Positions 30,490 to 38,599 of a stretch of DNA of 64,000 nt are shown here, piece by piece. The position numbers and the translations under genes were made by a program. Numbering within the stretch: the first letter of the stretch is position 1; each line of letters opens with the position of its first letter. Below the pieces are notes generated by a model. The model did no database searches, was not told where the DNA came from, and worked only from the letters and a program-made list of their open reading frames with translations. The stretch comes from Amycolatopsis mongoliensis (lineage in GTDB: Bacteria; Actinomycetota; Actinomycetes; Mycobacteriales; Pseudonocardiaceae). The DNA is taken from positions 7,254,001-7,318,000 of the forward strand of contig NZ_CP127295.1 in assembly GCF_030285665.1 (NCBI RefSeq), in the 5' to 3' direction.

Positions 30490-32325
30490 ATGTCCTCGTC
30501 TGAGCCCCGCCGTTCGATCGCCACGGTCTGCCTCTCGGGGACCCTCGAAGACAAGCTGACCGCGGCCGCCCGTGCCGGGTTCGACGGGGTGGAGATCTTC
30601 GAGAACGACCTCATCGCCTCGTCCTGGTCGGCGAAGGAGATCGGCGAACACTGCGCCGAACTGGGCCTGTCGATCGACCTGTACCAGCCGTTCCGGGACT
30701 TCGAGGCGGTGCCGCCGGACGTGCTCGCCCGGAACCTGCGGCGCGCGGAACTGAAGTTCGACGTCATGGAGCAGCTCGGTGCCGACACGATGCTGGTGTG
30801 CTCGTCGGTGTCGCCGGACGCGGTCGACGACGACGATCTCGCCGCGGAGCAACTGCACCTGCTCGCCGAGCGCGCCGCCGCGCGCGGACTGCGGATCGCC
30901 TACGAAGCGCTGGCGTGGGGCCGGTTCGTCAACACTTACGAGCATTCGTGGCGCATCGTGCGCCGGGCCGCCCACCCCGCGCTGGGGCTGTGCCTGGACA
31001 GCTTCCACATCCTGTCGCGGGGCAGCGACCCGGCCGCGATCCGCACGATCCCCGGCGAGAAGCTGTTCTTCCTGCAGCTGGCCGACGCGCCGCGGCTCCA
31101 GATGGACGTGCTGCAGTGGAGCCGCCACCACCGGCTCTTCCCCGGCCAGGGCGCGTTCGACCTGACCGCGTTCACCGGGCACGTGCTCGCGGCCGGCTAC
31201 CGCGGGCCGTTGTCGCTCGAGGTGTTCAACGACGTCTTCCGCCAGGCGGACCCGGCGCCGGCCGCTGTCGACGCGATGCGGTCGCTGCTCGCCCTGCAGG
31301 AAACGCTCGGCGTCACGGACCTGCCGCCCGCGCCGGCACTGTCCGGGCACGCGTTCGTCGAGCTGTCGGTGGCCGGCGAAGCGGAACGTCCGGTGGCGGA
31401 TGCCTTGCGTGGGCTCGGGTTCACCGAAACGGGTCACCACCGGTCCAAGCCGGTCCGGTTGTGGCAACAGGGGGACGCGCGGATCCTGCTGAACAGCTCC
31501 GGATCTTCGGCGGGGGCGTCGGTCGGCGCGGTCGCGGTGGAGAGCGCCGACCCGGTCGTCTCGGCCCGGCGTGCCCAGCGGCTGCTGGCGCCGATCCTGC
31601 CGCGCACCCACCGCGCGGGCGAAGCGGATCTGTCGGCGATCGCGGCGCCGGACGGGACGTCGGTGTTCTTCTGCCGCACCGGCGCGGAAACCGGGGACAG
31701 CTGGCTCGGCGACTTCGCGGTGACCGGGGCGCCCGGCGGGGGTGCGGGGGTGACCGGGATCGACCACCTGGCCCTCACTCAGCCGTTCGACCACTTCGAC
31801 GAGGCGGCGTTGTTCTACCGCGCGGTGCTCGGCTTGGAGCCGGAGCCGATGACGGAGTTCGCGGCGCCGTTCGGCCTGGTGCGCAGCCGCACGGTGGCGG
31901 ACCCGTCCGGCCGGGTCCGCATCGCCCTCGAATCGGCCCTGCTCCGGCGCGGAGACTGGGCGCCGGGCGTACGCGAGCCCCAACGCGTCGCGCTGGCGAC
32001 CGACGACGCCCTGGCGAGCGCGCGCCGGATGCGTGAGCTGGGAGCGCCGCTGCTCGACATCCCCGGGAACTACTACGACGACCTCGACGCCCGTCTGGCC
32101 CCGGATCCCGAGCTGCTCACCGCCCTGCGGCAGGAGTCGGTGCTCTACGACCGCGACGAGCACGGCGAGCTGCTGCACTTCTTCACGGTGGTGCTCGGTG
32201 GCCGCGTCTTCTTCGAGGTCGTGCAGCGGATCGGCGGCTACGCCGGCGACGGTGCCGCGAACTCCCCGATCCGGATGGCCGCGCACCGGAGGCAGCGCGA
32301 AGCGAATCGCCCGACCTCCGCGTAG
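30490..32325 (+). CDS. Two-domain 3-dehydroshikimate dehydratase (QsuB-like; AP-endonuclease-2-type barrel plus HPPD-like domain)
   Basis: A 611-residue protein. Residues about 8-275 are a sugar-isomerase/dehydratase TIM barrel: SIATVCLSGTLEDKLTAAAR, GFDGVEIFENDLIASSWSAK, LRIAYEALAWGRFVNTYEHS and LGLCLDSFHILSRGSDPA, with Glu, Asp and His metal ligands. Residues about 300-600 are like 4-hydroxyphenylpyruvate dioxygenase (GIDHLALTQPFDHFDEAALF, LHFFTVVLGGRVFFEVVQRI). This order matches QsuB, which turns 3-dehydroshikimate into protocatechuate. A GTG at 30418 with an AGAAGG site would add 24 unconserved residues. I prefer the ATG at 30490 because RRSIATVCL begins the family. Confidence 0.88.
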   Translation: MSSSEPRRSIATVCLSGTLEDKLTAAARAGFDGVEIFENDLIASSWSAKEIGEHCAELGLSIDLYQPFRDFEAVPPDVLARNLRRAELKFDVMEQLGADTMLVCSSVSPDAVDDDDLAAEQLHLLAERAAARGLRIAYEALAWGRFVNTYEHSWRIVRRAAHPALGLCLDSFHILSRGSDPAAIRTIPGEKLFFLQLADAPRLQMDVLQWSRHHRLFPGQGAFDLTAFTGHVLAAGYRGPLSLEVFNDVFRQADPAPAAVDAMRSLLALQETLGVTDLPPAPALSGHAFVELSVAGEAERPVADALRGLGFTETGHHRSKPVRLWQQGDARILLNSSGSSAGASVGAVAVESADPVVSARRAQRLLAPILPRTHRAGEADLSAIAAPDGTSVFFCRTGAETGDSWLGDFAVTGAPGGGAGVTGIDHLALTQPFDHFDEAALFYRAVLGLEPEPMTEFAAPFGLVRSRTVADPSGRVRIALESALLRRGDWAPGVREPQRVALATDDALASARRMRELGAPLLDIPGNYYDDLDARLAPDPELLTALRQESVLYDRDEHGELLHFFTVVLGGRVFFEVVQRIGGYAGDGAANSPIRMAAHRRQREANRPTSA

Positions 32326-32342
32326 CCCGCGCCCGCGGCTAC
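32322..32342. terminator. Short hairpin holding both convergent stop codons
   Basis: GTAGCC (32322-32327) and GGCTAC (32337-32342) pair across a GC-rich loop. The TAG of the QsuB-type gene and the TAG of the opposite small membrane gene both lie in the arms. It may be a weak two-way terminator. Confidence 0.45.
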
Positions 32343-32560
32343 TTCCGGCGTCCGAGGGCCTTGGCGCGGTCGTGAGCCCAGCCGGCGAGCACGACGCCGA
32401 GCGCCGTGGCCACCAGGTAGCCGGCCAAGGTCCCGGTGAACCCCGCGCCGAGCCACCCCAGCAGCCCGGTGTTCGCGTGGTCGACCAGCAGGCGGATCGC
32501 GCCCTGGGCGCCCACCACCGTCAGGGCAGCCCCCAGGATCTGCAGCACGTCGAACTTCAC
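32339..32560 (-). CDS. Small membrane protein
   Basis: A 73-residue protein from a GTG at 32560 with a GAGGGGG site. Two hydrophobic segments (DVLQILGAALTVVGAQGAIR and GTLAGYLVATALGVVLAGWA) and a basic end (HDRAKALGRRK). No family recognised. It diverges from the LigD polymerase-domain gene across a palindromic control region. Confidence 0.65.
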   Translation of the reverse strand: MKFDVLQILGAALTVVGAQGAIRLLVDHANTGLLGWLGAGFTGTLAGYLVATALGVVLAGWAHDRAKALGRRK

Positions 32561-32578
32561 GGTTCCCCCTCACGTTGC

Positions 32579-32610
32579 TGATACGAACGTATCATAACCA
32601 TGGGTGATAC
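32579..32610. promoter_or_regulatory. Palindromic operator with a third half-site
   Basis: TGATACG (32579-32585) and CGTATCA (32588-32594) form a perfect palindrome around AA. A further TGATAC at 32605-32610 pairs with the second arm at 10-bp spacing. It lies 10 bp before the GTG of the LigD polymerase gene and 18 bp before the opposite start. Confidence 0.55.
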
Positions 32611-32619
32611 CGTGGCGCC

Positions 32620-33540
32620 GTGGCGGGGAGCCGGATCACGGTGCGGGTGGGCGAGCGGCAGCTGACGCTTTCGAACCTCGAAAAGGTGCTCTACCCGCGG
32701 CACGGCTTCACCAAGGGCGAGGTGCTCGACTACTACACGCGCATCGCGCCGCTGCTGCTGCCGCACATCCGCGACCGCGCGATGACGTTCGTGCGGTTCC
32801 CCGACGGCGTCGCCGGCGGCTCGTTCTTCGAGAAGGACGTCTCCCGGCACGCGCCGGACTGGGTGCGCACCGCCCGCCTCACCGTCGGCGGCCGCGGCAA
32901 GGAGCCCGAGATCATCGCCTACCCGCTGATCAACGACCTGCCGGAGCTCGTCTGGGCGGCCAACCTCGCCGCGCTGGAGCTGCACGTCCACCAGTGGACC
33001 GTCGAAGACGGCGACGAGCGGAGCACGCCGGACCGGCTCGTGTTCGACCTCGACCCCGGCCCCGGCGCGACGGTCGTCGACTGCTGCCGCGTTGCCGAGC
33101 GCCTGTACGACGTGCTCGCCGCCGACGGGCTGACCCCGGTGGCTAAGACCAGCGGCTCCAAGGGCATGCAGCTCTACGCGGGCGTCGTGACGACGGACGG
33201 CGGCGAGACGTCGCAGTACGCGAAGGCACTCGCCGAGCGGCTCGCCGCCGAGACGCCGGACCTCGTCGTCGCGCGGATGACGAAGACGCTGCGGCCGGGC
33301 AAGGTCTTCATCGACTGGAGCCAGAACAACCCGTTCAAGACGACGGTGGCGCCCTACTCGCTGCGCGGGCGCGACGAGCCGACAGTGTCCACTCCGGTCA
33401 CGTGGGACGAGGTGCGCGCGTGCCGGCACGTCTCGCACCTGCGGTTCACCGCCGACGAGGTCCTCGGGCGCGTCGACGACCTCGGTGACCTCTTCGCCGA
33501 ACTGGACCGGACGCGTGTCCCGATTCCTGCGTTCGGCTGA
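32620..33540 (+). CDS. Stand-alone LigD-type polymerase (primase-like) domain
   Basis: A 306-residue protein from a GTG. LTLSNLEKVLYPRHGFTKGE, AMTFVRFPDGVAGGSFFEKD and LPELVWAANLAALELHVHQW are LigD polymerase signatures. The metal-binding DxD is in LVFDLDPGPGATVV, and the third Asp is in KVFIDWSQNNPFKTTVAPYS. In end joining this domain fills gaps with ribonucleotides. This is the second polymerase-type gene in the window and has neither phosphoesterase nor ligase. It shares a control region with the opposite small membrane gene. Confidence 0.92.
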   Translation: MAGSRITVRVGERQLTLSNLEKVLYPRHGFTKGEVLDYYTRIAPLLLPHIRDRAMTFVRFPDGVAGGSFFEKDVSRHAPDWVRTARLTVGGRGKEPEIIAYPLINDLPELVWAANLAALELHVHQWTVEDGDERSTPDRLVFDLDPGPGATVVDCCRVAERLYDVLAADGLTPVAKTSGSKGMQLYAGVVTTDGGETSQYAKALAERLAAETPDLVVARMTKTLRPGKVFIDWSQNNPFKTTVAPYSLRGRDEPTVSTPVTWDEVRACRHVSHLRFTADEVLGRVDDLGDLFAELDRTRVPIPAFG

Positions 33541-33544
33541 ATTT

Positions 33545-33561
33545 CGGAATTCGCAATTCCG
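33545..33561 (+). terminator. Small stem-loop after the LigD polymerase gene
   Basis: CGGAATT (33545-33551) and AATTCCG (33555-33561) pair across CGC, five bases after the stop. It is A/T-rich for this genome. It could be a weak terminator or an operator for the next genes. Confidence 0.35.
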
Positions 33562-33586
33562 CGGGGAAACCGCGGCGGTTCCGGAG

Positions 33587-33757
33587 GTGTCGGCCGCCGC
33601 GGCGGACGAAATTGCGGAAATCGGGCCCGACCAGGCGATTTCGATCGTCCTCTGTGGACTGCTGCACGTGCAGACGGCCGTGTCGGTGCACGACCCGCCG
33701 GGCGGGCGGATTCCGTTGTGCACCAAGCTGGACGAACTGGGTACGGTCTACGCGTAA
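33587..33757 (+). CDS. Short hypothetical protein, start uncertain
   Basis: About 56 residues: VSAAAADEIAEIGPDQAISI, VLCGLLHVQTAVSVHDPP, then GGRIPLCTKLDELGTVYA. About 90 percent of third positions are G or C from about 33565 on, which supports coding, while the codons just before look less coding. The GTG at 33587 has no well-placed ribosome site, and a GTG at 33485 would overlap the LigD gene. No family recognised. A STAS gene follows after 29 bp. Confidence 0.4.
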   Translation: MSAAAADEIAEIGPDQAISIVLCGLLHVQTAVSVHDPPGGRIPLCTKLDELGTVYA

Positions 33758-33786
33758 ACCACCATCTTGAGCCGTCGGAGCCGGTC

Positions 33787-34191
33787 ATGAAGATCCAGAA
33801 ACCGCCGCGGCTTTCGCGAGCCTTCGGCCGTTCTTCGCCGGGATCGTTGTGCGAGCCGTTCTCGGTCACGACGACGTTCCCCAGCGATCGGTGCACTCTC
33901 GTCGCGGTGGTGGGCGACATTGATCTGGCGACCGTTGCCATTCTTGTCGAATGTGCGGAAACGGCGTTGAGGCGCGGCGGTGTGCTCGTCGTCGACCTCG
34001 GCCGGGTCACGTTCTGCTCCGGCGCCGGCCTCCGGGCGCTGCGGCGGGTGCAGCGGCGCGCGGACGAGCTGATCGTCCCGACGGCGTGGGTGGTGCGCAC
34101 GCCGGCGATGTGGCGGCTGCTGCGGGGGACCGGCGTCGCCGGGTTCTCCTGCTACCGGGATCGGGCCGACGCGCTGGTGGCGCTCGGCTGA
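33787..34191 (+). CDS. STAS-domain anti-sigma factor antagonist
   Basis: A 134-residue protein. After about 30 variable residues comes the STAS fold: DRCTLVAVVGDIDLATVAIL, GVLVVDLGRVTFCSGAGLRA (a Ser is present in FCSGAG, the phosphorylation site region) and VVRTPAMWRLLRGTGVAGFS. Unlike the STAS protein at 21420, the key Ser is kept, so this one can be switched by an anti-sigma kinase. No kinase gene lies next to it. Its partner must be elsewhere. Confidence 0.87.
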   Translation: MKIQKPPRLSRAFGRSSPGSLCEPFSVTTTFPSDRCTLVAVVGDIDLATVAILVECAETALRRGGVLVVDLGRVTFCSGAGLRALRRVQRRADELIVPTAWVVRTPAMWRLLRGTGVAGFSCYRDRADALVALG

Positions 34192-34247
34192 TCCGCTTCG
34201 ACCGGCCGGGCAGGGTGCGCGGCCGGGTCCGGGAAGAAGGGAAACGG

Positions 34248-34667
34248 GTGTCCGGCCTGATCGACACCGATCTCGAGTTCTGGTTCCAGCGCGGCCTGCG
34301 CGCGTACCTCGGCGAGGTGGCCGGGGCGCTCGGCTTCGGCCTCGAGTCCTGCACCGTGGACGTGGACGTCCCGGTGTCGGCCTACGTCGCGGTCGACTGG
34401 CGGCTGCGCCGGTTCCCCGACCGCGACGTGGCGCTGCTGTGGGACGAGGTGCACGGCTGGGCTGCCGCGGTCGAGGCGGCGTGCGGGGAGGAGATGATCG
34501 TGCTGGCCTACCTCGGCGGGGCCGACATCCTGCCGCCGTCGCCGGTGATCGTGCGGTTCCTGGCCGCGCTGCGGGCCGGGGACCTGGAGCCGGACGGGCC
34601 GGGTTCGCCCGTGCTGCGCCGCGCCGGGAGCCACCAGGAGCTCCTGCCGTTGCTGCCGGCGGGGTGA
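34248..34667 (+). CDS. DUF6292 family protein
   Basis: A 139-residue protein from a GTG preceded by AAGAAGGG. RGLRAYLGEVAGALGFGLES, YVAVDWRLRRFPDRDVALLW, DEVHGWAAAVEAACGEEMIV and LAYLGGADILPPSPVIVRFL match the pattern of DUF6292 proteins found widely in Pseudonocardiaceae. The role is unknown. It sits between the STAS gene and the ligase gene with short gaps. Confidence 0.8.
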   Translation: MSGLIDTDLEFWFQRGLRAYLGEVAGALGFGLESCTVDVDVPVSAYVAVDWRLRRFPDRDVALLWDEVHGWAAAVEAACGEEMIVLAYLGGADILPPSPVIVRFLAALRAGDLEPDGPGSPVLRRAGSHQELLPLLPAG

Positions 34668-34710
34668 CGCGCCCCCGGTCGATCCTCCACACTGGCCGGG
34701 GGAGGTGGCG

Positions 34711-35703
34711 ATGGGGACGGTGCCGGACGCGGTGGCGCCGATGCTGGCCGTCGACGGGTCCCTCCCGGACGACGACCACCACGGCTACGAGTGGAAGTGG
34801 GACGGCTTCCGGGGTTGCGCCCGGGTCGCCGGCTCCGGCGAGGCCCGGATCACCAGCCGCAGCGGCAGCGACCACACCCACCGCTACCCCGAGCTGCAGG
34901 AGATCTTCGCGCCCGCGCTCGGCGGTCACGCGGCGGTGCTCGACGGCGAGGTCGTCGCGCTGAACGCGGCCGGCCGCCCGGAGTTCGAGCTGATGCAGCG
35001 CCGCGCCATGCACGAGCCGACGGCGAAGCTGCGCGCCGAGGTCCCGGTCGTGTACTTCGCCTTCGACCTGCTGCGGATCGGGACGGAGTCGCTGCTGGAC
35101 CGGCCGTACCAGCAGCGTCGCGAGCTGCTGGCCGAACTGGTCCGGCCGGCGGACGGCCGGTTCGTCGTGCCGCCCTGGTACACCCGCGCCGACATCGCGC
35201 CGGACCAGCTGCTGGCGACGGCGGCCCAGCACGGCATCGAGGGCGTCGTCGCGAAACGGCTGGACGCGCCGTACCTGCCCGGTGCCCGTTCGCCGTGGTG
35301 GACGAAGCGTGCCCTGACGCAGACGCGCGAAGTGGTCGTCGGCGGCTGGCGGGCCGGCGCCGGCCGCCGCGCGGGCACGTTCGGCGCGCTGCTGCTCGGC
35401 GGGTACGACGACGACGGCGCGCTGGTGTACATCGGCGACGTCGGCACCGGGTTCACCGACGACGCGCTCGACCACCTCCGCGAGGTCCTCACGCCGCTGG
35501 CGCGCGCGGAGTCCCCGTTCGCCACCGAAGTGCCGCGCGACCGCGCCCGCGGCGCGCACTGGGTCGAGCCGGACCTGGTCGGCGAGGTCGTCCACCGCCG
35601 CGTCACGCCGGATCTGCGGCTGCGCCACACGTCGTGGCGCGGCCTGCGCCCGGACCGGACGCCCGGCGAGGTACGAGCGCCGAAACCGATGGGGGAGTCG
35701 TGA
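34711..35703 (+). CDS. Stand-alone ATP-dependent DNA ligase (LigC/LigD ligase-domain type)
   Basis: A 330-residue ligase. Motif I is YEWKWDGFRG with nucleophile Lys29. Motif Ia/III regions are ITSRSGSDHTHRYPEL and VYFAFDLLRIGTESLL. Motif IV is HGIEGVVAKRLDAPYLPG and motif V is SPWWTKRALTQTREVVVGGW. An OB-fold domain follows (FGALLLGGYDDDGALVYIGD). It seals DNA nicks using ATP. GGGGGAGG fits the ATG at 34711 better than the GTG at 34705. With the polymerase genes at 17699 and 32620 it makes up a dispersed LigD. The next gene overlaps its stop. Confidence 0.92.
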   Translation: MGTVPDAVAPMLAVDGSLPDDDHHGYEWKWDGFRGCARVAGSGEARITSRSGSDHTHRYPELQEIFAPALGGHAAVLDGEVVALNAAGRPEFELMQRRAMHEPTAKLRAEVPVVYFAFDLLRIGTESLLDRPYQQRRELLAELVRPADGRFVVPPWYTRADIAPDQLLATAAQHGIEGVVAKRLDAPYLPGARSPWWTKRALTQTREVVVGGWRAGAGRRAGTFGALLLGGYDDDGALVYIGDVGTGFTDDALDHLREVLTPLARAESPFATEVPRDRARGAHWVEPDLVGEVVHRRVTPDLRLRHTSWRGLRPDRTPGEVRAPKPMGES

Positions 35704-36164
35704 CCACACCGGTGCGCCTGGTCGAGATCACCGACGAGAACCGCGAAGCGGTGTGCGCTCTGCGCGTGCGGCCGGGTCAGGAGCGGTTCGTCGCGTCGGT
35801 GGCGAAGTCGCTGGAAGACGCCGCGACGACGCCCGAGGGCGAGCCCTGGTACCGGGCCGTCTACGCGGGTGACGAGCCGGTGGGCTTCGTGATGCTCAGC
35901 TGGGACGTCCCGCCCGGCCGCCCCGGCGTCCTCGGTCCGTACTTCCTGTGGCGGCTGCTGGTCGACGCGCGGCACCAGGGCCGCGGGATCGGCCGGGCGG
36001 TGCTGGCGGAGGTCGTCTCGCTGGTGCGGGCCGACGGCGGGACCGAGCTGCTCACGAGCCACCAGCCGGGCGACGACGGCCCGGGCGCCTTCTACCGCAA
36101 GGTCGGGTTCTCCCCGACCGGGGAGATCGACCACGGCGAGATCGTGGTGCGACTCGGACTGTGA
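35700..36164 (+). CDS. GNAT-family N-acetyltransferase
   Basis: A 154-residue protein from a GTG that overlaps the ligase stop (GTGA). The GNAT core is AVYAGDEPVGFVMLSWDVPP, then the acetyl-CoA loop LLVDARHQGRGIGRAVLAEV and PGAFYRKVGFSPTGEIDHGE. The start VRLVEITDENREAVCALRVR is like spermidine/spermine acetyltransferase-type members. The substrate is unknown. It is co-translated with the ligase. Confidence 0.87.
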   Translation: MTTPVRLVEITDENREAVCALRVRPGQERFVASVAKSLEDAATTPEGEPWYRAVYAGDEPVGFVMLSWDVPPGRPGVLGPYFLWRLLVDARHQGRGIGRAVLAEVVSLVRADGGTELLTSHQPGDDGPGAFYRKVGFSPTGEIDHGEIVVRLGL

Positions 36165-36258
36165 TCGCGCTCACGGCCGGTCACATCGGTCCGGTGGGCG
36201 GAGTCGTGGGGGTGACGGACCCGGAACCCCGGGGCCCGCGATCCCCGGAGGAGTCCCG

Positions 36259-36600
36259 ATGTCCACCGCGTACGTGATCGTCACCCTGTTCGCCGCCGCC
36301 TTCGTCGGTTTCTCGGCCGTCTCGGTCTTCGCCCGGGCGAAGTGGGTCGTCGAGCCGATCACCTCCTACGGCGTGCCGGAGGCGTGGTGGCCGTGGCTGG
36401 GCACGGCGAAGGCCGCCGGAGCGGCCGGCCTGGTCGCCGGGTTGTTCGTGCCGCCGATCGGCATCGCCGCGGCGATCGGGCTGGTGCTGTACTTCCTCGG
36501 CGCGGTCGTCACCGTGGCCCGCGCCCGGTCGTACGGGCACCTGGCGTTCCCGCTGCTCTACCTGGCGCCCGTGGTCGCTTCGCTGGCGCTGCTGTCCTGA
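36259..36600 (+). CDS. DoxX-like membrane protein
   Basis: A 113-residue protein with four hydrophobic segments: AYVIVTLFAAAFVGFSAVSV, GTAKAAGAAGLVAGLFVPPI, GIAAAIGLVLYFLGAVVTVA and PLLYLAPVVASLALLS. This is the DoxX/DoxX-like layout (YGVPEAWWPWLGTAKAAGA). GGAGGAG precedes the ATG. The molecular role is not known. Its 3' end overlaps the opposite alpha/beta hydrolase gene by 43 bp. Confidence 0.82.
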   Translation: MSTAYVIVTLFAAAFVGFSAVSVFARAKWVVEPITSYGVPEAWWPWLGTAKAAGAAGLVAGLFVPPIGIAAAIGLVLYFLGAVVTVARARSYGHLAFPLLYLAPVVASLALLS

Positions 36601-37412
36601 CCGGCGAGCCAGGTGAAGGCGTCGGCCGCGTGGTCCAGCACGGAGATGTGGCCGTCGCCGGGAGTGAGCCGGAGCTCGGCGCCGGGGACCCGCGAGGCGA
36701 GCCACTCGCTGTGCGTGGCGGGGATCATCCGGTCGTCCGCGCCGTGCACCAGCAGCGTCGGCGCGGCGACGGCGGCGGGGTCGCAGCCCCACGGCGTGAC
36801 GTAGGCGAGGTCGTCGTCGACCAGCCCGGCGGCGCCGAGGGCCGGCCGGACGACGTCGTCGAGCCACGACCACGATCCCTTGAGGGCGGCGAAGTCGGCC
36901 GTGGTGAAGACGTCCGGATCGAACTCTGCGGCGGCTTCGTACTTTTCCTTGGCGGCCCGGCCTTCGGCGGCGGCGCGCAGGGAAGCGGCACTGGCGGCGG
37001 CCATCCCGTCGAACCAGCCCTCGGCCCCGAAAGGCGCGACGGCGGCAAGACTCGCGACGGCTGTGACGCGGTCCGGCAGCAGGGCCGCGGTGGCGAGGGC
37101 GTGGGAGCTGCCGCCGGAGTGACCCATGACGGCGAAGCGCTCGATCCCGAGCGCGTCGGCGACGGCGGCCGCGCACTCGGCGGCGTTCCCGACGGTCCGG
37201 TCCGGCAGGTGCGTGGAAGTGCCGTAGCCGGGCCGGTCGTAGGAAACCCAGCGGACACCCAGGCTTTCGGCGAGCGGCAGCAGCGGCCCGGGCGGCGCGC
37301 CGAGGTTGGGCGTGCCGTGGTGCCAGAAGACCGTGCGCCGCGCGGGACCGCCGGTGTCGTAGAGGTGCAGGGTGCGCCCGTCCGGCAGGGCGAGGTCGGT
37401 CTCGATCACCAT
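36558..37412 (-). CDS. Alpha/beta hydrolase
   Basis: A 284-residue hydrolase. The oxyanion segment is FWHHGTPNLGAPPGPLLPLA, the nucleophile elbow is FAVMGHSGGSSHALATAALL (Ser in G-H-S-G-G), the acid is in LLVHGADDRMIPATHSEWLA, and the catalytic His is in LTPGDGHISVLDHAADAF. The substrate is unknown. It lies downstream of nothing obvious and ends over the DoxX gene. Confidence 0.9.
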   Translation of the reverse strand: MVIETDLALPDGRTLHLYDTGGPARRTVFWHHGTPNLGAPPGPLLPLAESLGVRWVSYDRPGYGTSTHLPDRTVGNAAECAAAVADALGIERFAVMGHSGGSSHALATAALLPDRVTAVASLAAVAPFGAEGWFDGMAAASAASLRAAAEGRAAKEKYEAAAEFDPDVFTTADFAALKGSWSWLDDVVRPALGAAGLVDDDLAYVTPWGCDPAAVAAPTLLVHGADDRMIPATHSEWLASRVPGAELRLTPGDGHISVLDHAADAFTWLAGQDSSASEATTGAR

Positions 37413-37437
37413 GCGCCGAGCCTAGCGAGGCTTCCGC

Positions 37438-38466
37438 TCACGACTGGCGGGCCAGCCGTTCCGCGAGCCAGGCCAGCGACAACGGGTACCGGTAGTCGAT
37501 CGCGGCGTGACCCGCGTCGAACAGCTCGAAGTGGATCCGCTCCTCCGGCAGCCCCGCCTTGAGCACCTCCGCCCGGAACGCCTCCGCGCCGACGTCGAGG
37601 AAGTACTCGTCGCTCGTGCCCGCGTCGATCCACACCGCTCGCCACGAACTCACCGCCGAGGCGTGCGAAGGGACCATCCGGACCGGGTCCCTGTCCAGCC
37701 AGCGCTGCCACACCTCCGGCCGCACCACGCCCGTCGCCGGGTCGAACGGCAGCTCCGGGGTCCCGTCCGGGCGAGCCGAGAAGCACGCCGAAACCCCGAG
37801 CAGCTGCAGCAACGTTGTGTCCTCCGGCCGGGTGAACGCCGGCCGCGCGCGGAAGTCCGCCCACCACGCCTGGATGTCCTGGCCGTACCCGCGCAGGGCG
37901 CGGACCGCCTTGCCGAAGTCCGGGACGTAGCACAGCTCGTACAGCGAGTCGCCCGCGTGCGTGGCCAGTGCGCCGAACAGGTCGGGGCGCAGCATCGGCG
38001 TGATCATCGCGCCGAACCCGCCGGACGACTTGCCCGCGATCGCGCGGGACTCGCGGTCCGGGATCGTCCGGTAGTGCGCGTCCACCCACGGCACGATCTC
38101 GTCGCACAGGTACGAGTGGTAGCGGCCCGTCCCCGGCGAGTCGACGAACTGCGAGCCGCCGTACGCGGTCCACGCGTCGACGTACACCACGACGCAGCCC
38201 GGCGCGCCGCCGGCGAACACCGCGTCCGCCGTCTCCACGAACGGCCGGCGGAACGGTGTCCGGTTCGCCCACATCGAGAGGTGCCCCGTGTAGCCCTGGA
38301 TCACGTACACCACCGGATAGCGCTCGTCGCCGTCGTCGTAGCCCGGGGGGACGTACACCCACAACGGCCGCTCGTGCGGGTCGCCGAGCGGGTTGTCCCG
38401 CAGCAGCGCGGATTCCACGGTGTGCCGGTCGAGCCGGCCGGCGAGGTCGCCGTCCCAGGGCAGCAT
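37438..38466 (-). CDS. Esterase of the esterase-D/enterochelin-esterase-like family
   Basis: A 342-residue alpha/beta hydrolase from the ATG at 38466. GRLDRHTVESALLRDNPLGD, PLWVYVPPGYDDGDERYPVV, the nucleophile elbow SRAIAGKSSGGFGAMITPML and a final AGHAAIDYRYPLSLAWL with His are typical of PF00756 esterases. There is no signal peptide. A TTG upstream is in frame but unlikely. Its stop codon lies in a degraded half copy (TCGTGAGCGGAAG) of the hairpin family seen at 1712 and 19336. Confidence 0.87.
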   Translation of the reverse strand: MLPWDGDLAGRLDRHTVESALLRDNPLGDPHERPLWVYVPPGYDDGDERYPVVYVIQGYTGHLSMWANRTPFRRPFVETADAVFAGGAPGCVVVYVDAWTAYGGSQFVDSPGTGRYHSYLCDEIVPWVDAHYRTIPDRESRAIAGKSSGGFGAMITPMLRPDLFGALATHAGDSLYELCYVPDFGKAVRALRGYGQDIQAWWADFRARPAFTRPEDTTLLQLLGVSACFSARPDGTPELPFDPATGVVRPEVWQRWLDRDPVRMVPSHASAVSSWRAVWIDAGTSDEYFLDVGAEAFRAEVLKAGLPEERIHFELFDAGHAAIDYRYPLSLAWLAERLARQS

Positions 38467-38599
38467 GCCGCCAGTCAACCACGATCCACCCAGTTGCAAG
38501 GGCTAAGCGATACCTCTTTTCCGCGCGTAGCGTTGAGCCGTTTCGCCCCGACCTCCGTGTCAGGGGTAGGTGGTGGGTTAGGGGAATGCGGGGAAGACC

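Noticed and set aside
38555..38587. A possible SigF-type promoter (GTTT then GGGTAG) before the secreted-protein gene at 38600.
   Set aside because: The spacer is about 20 bp, outside the accepted 15-17 bp.
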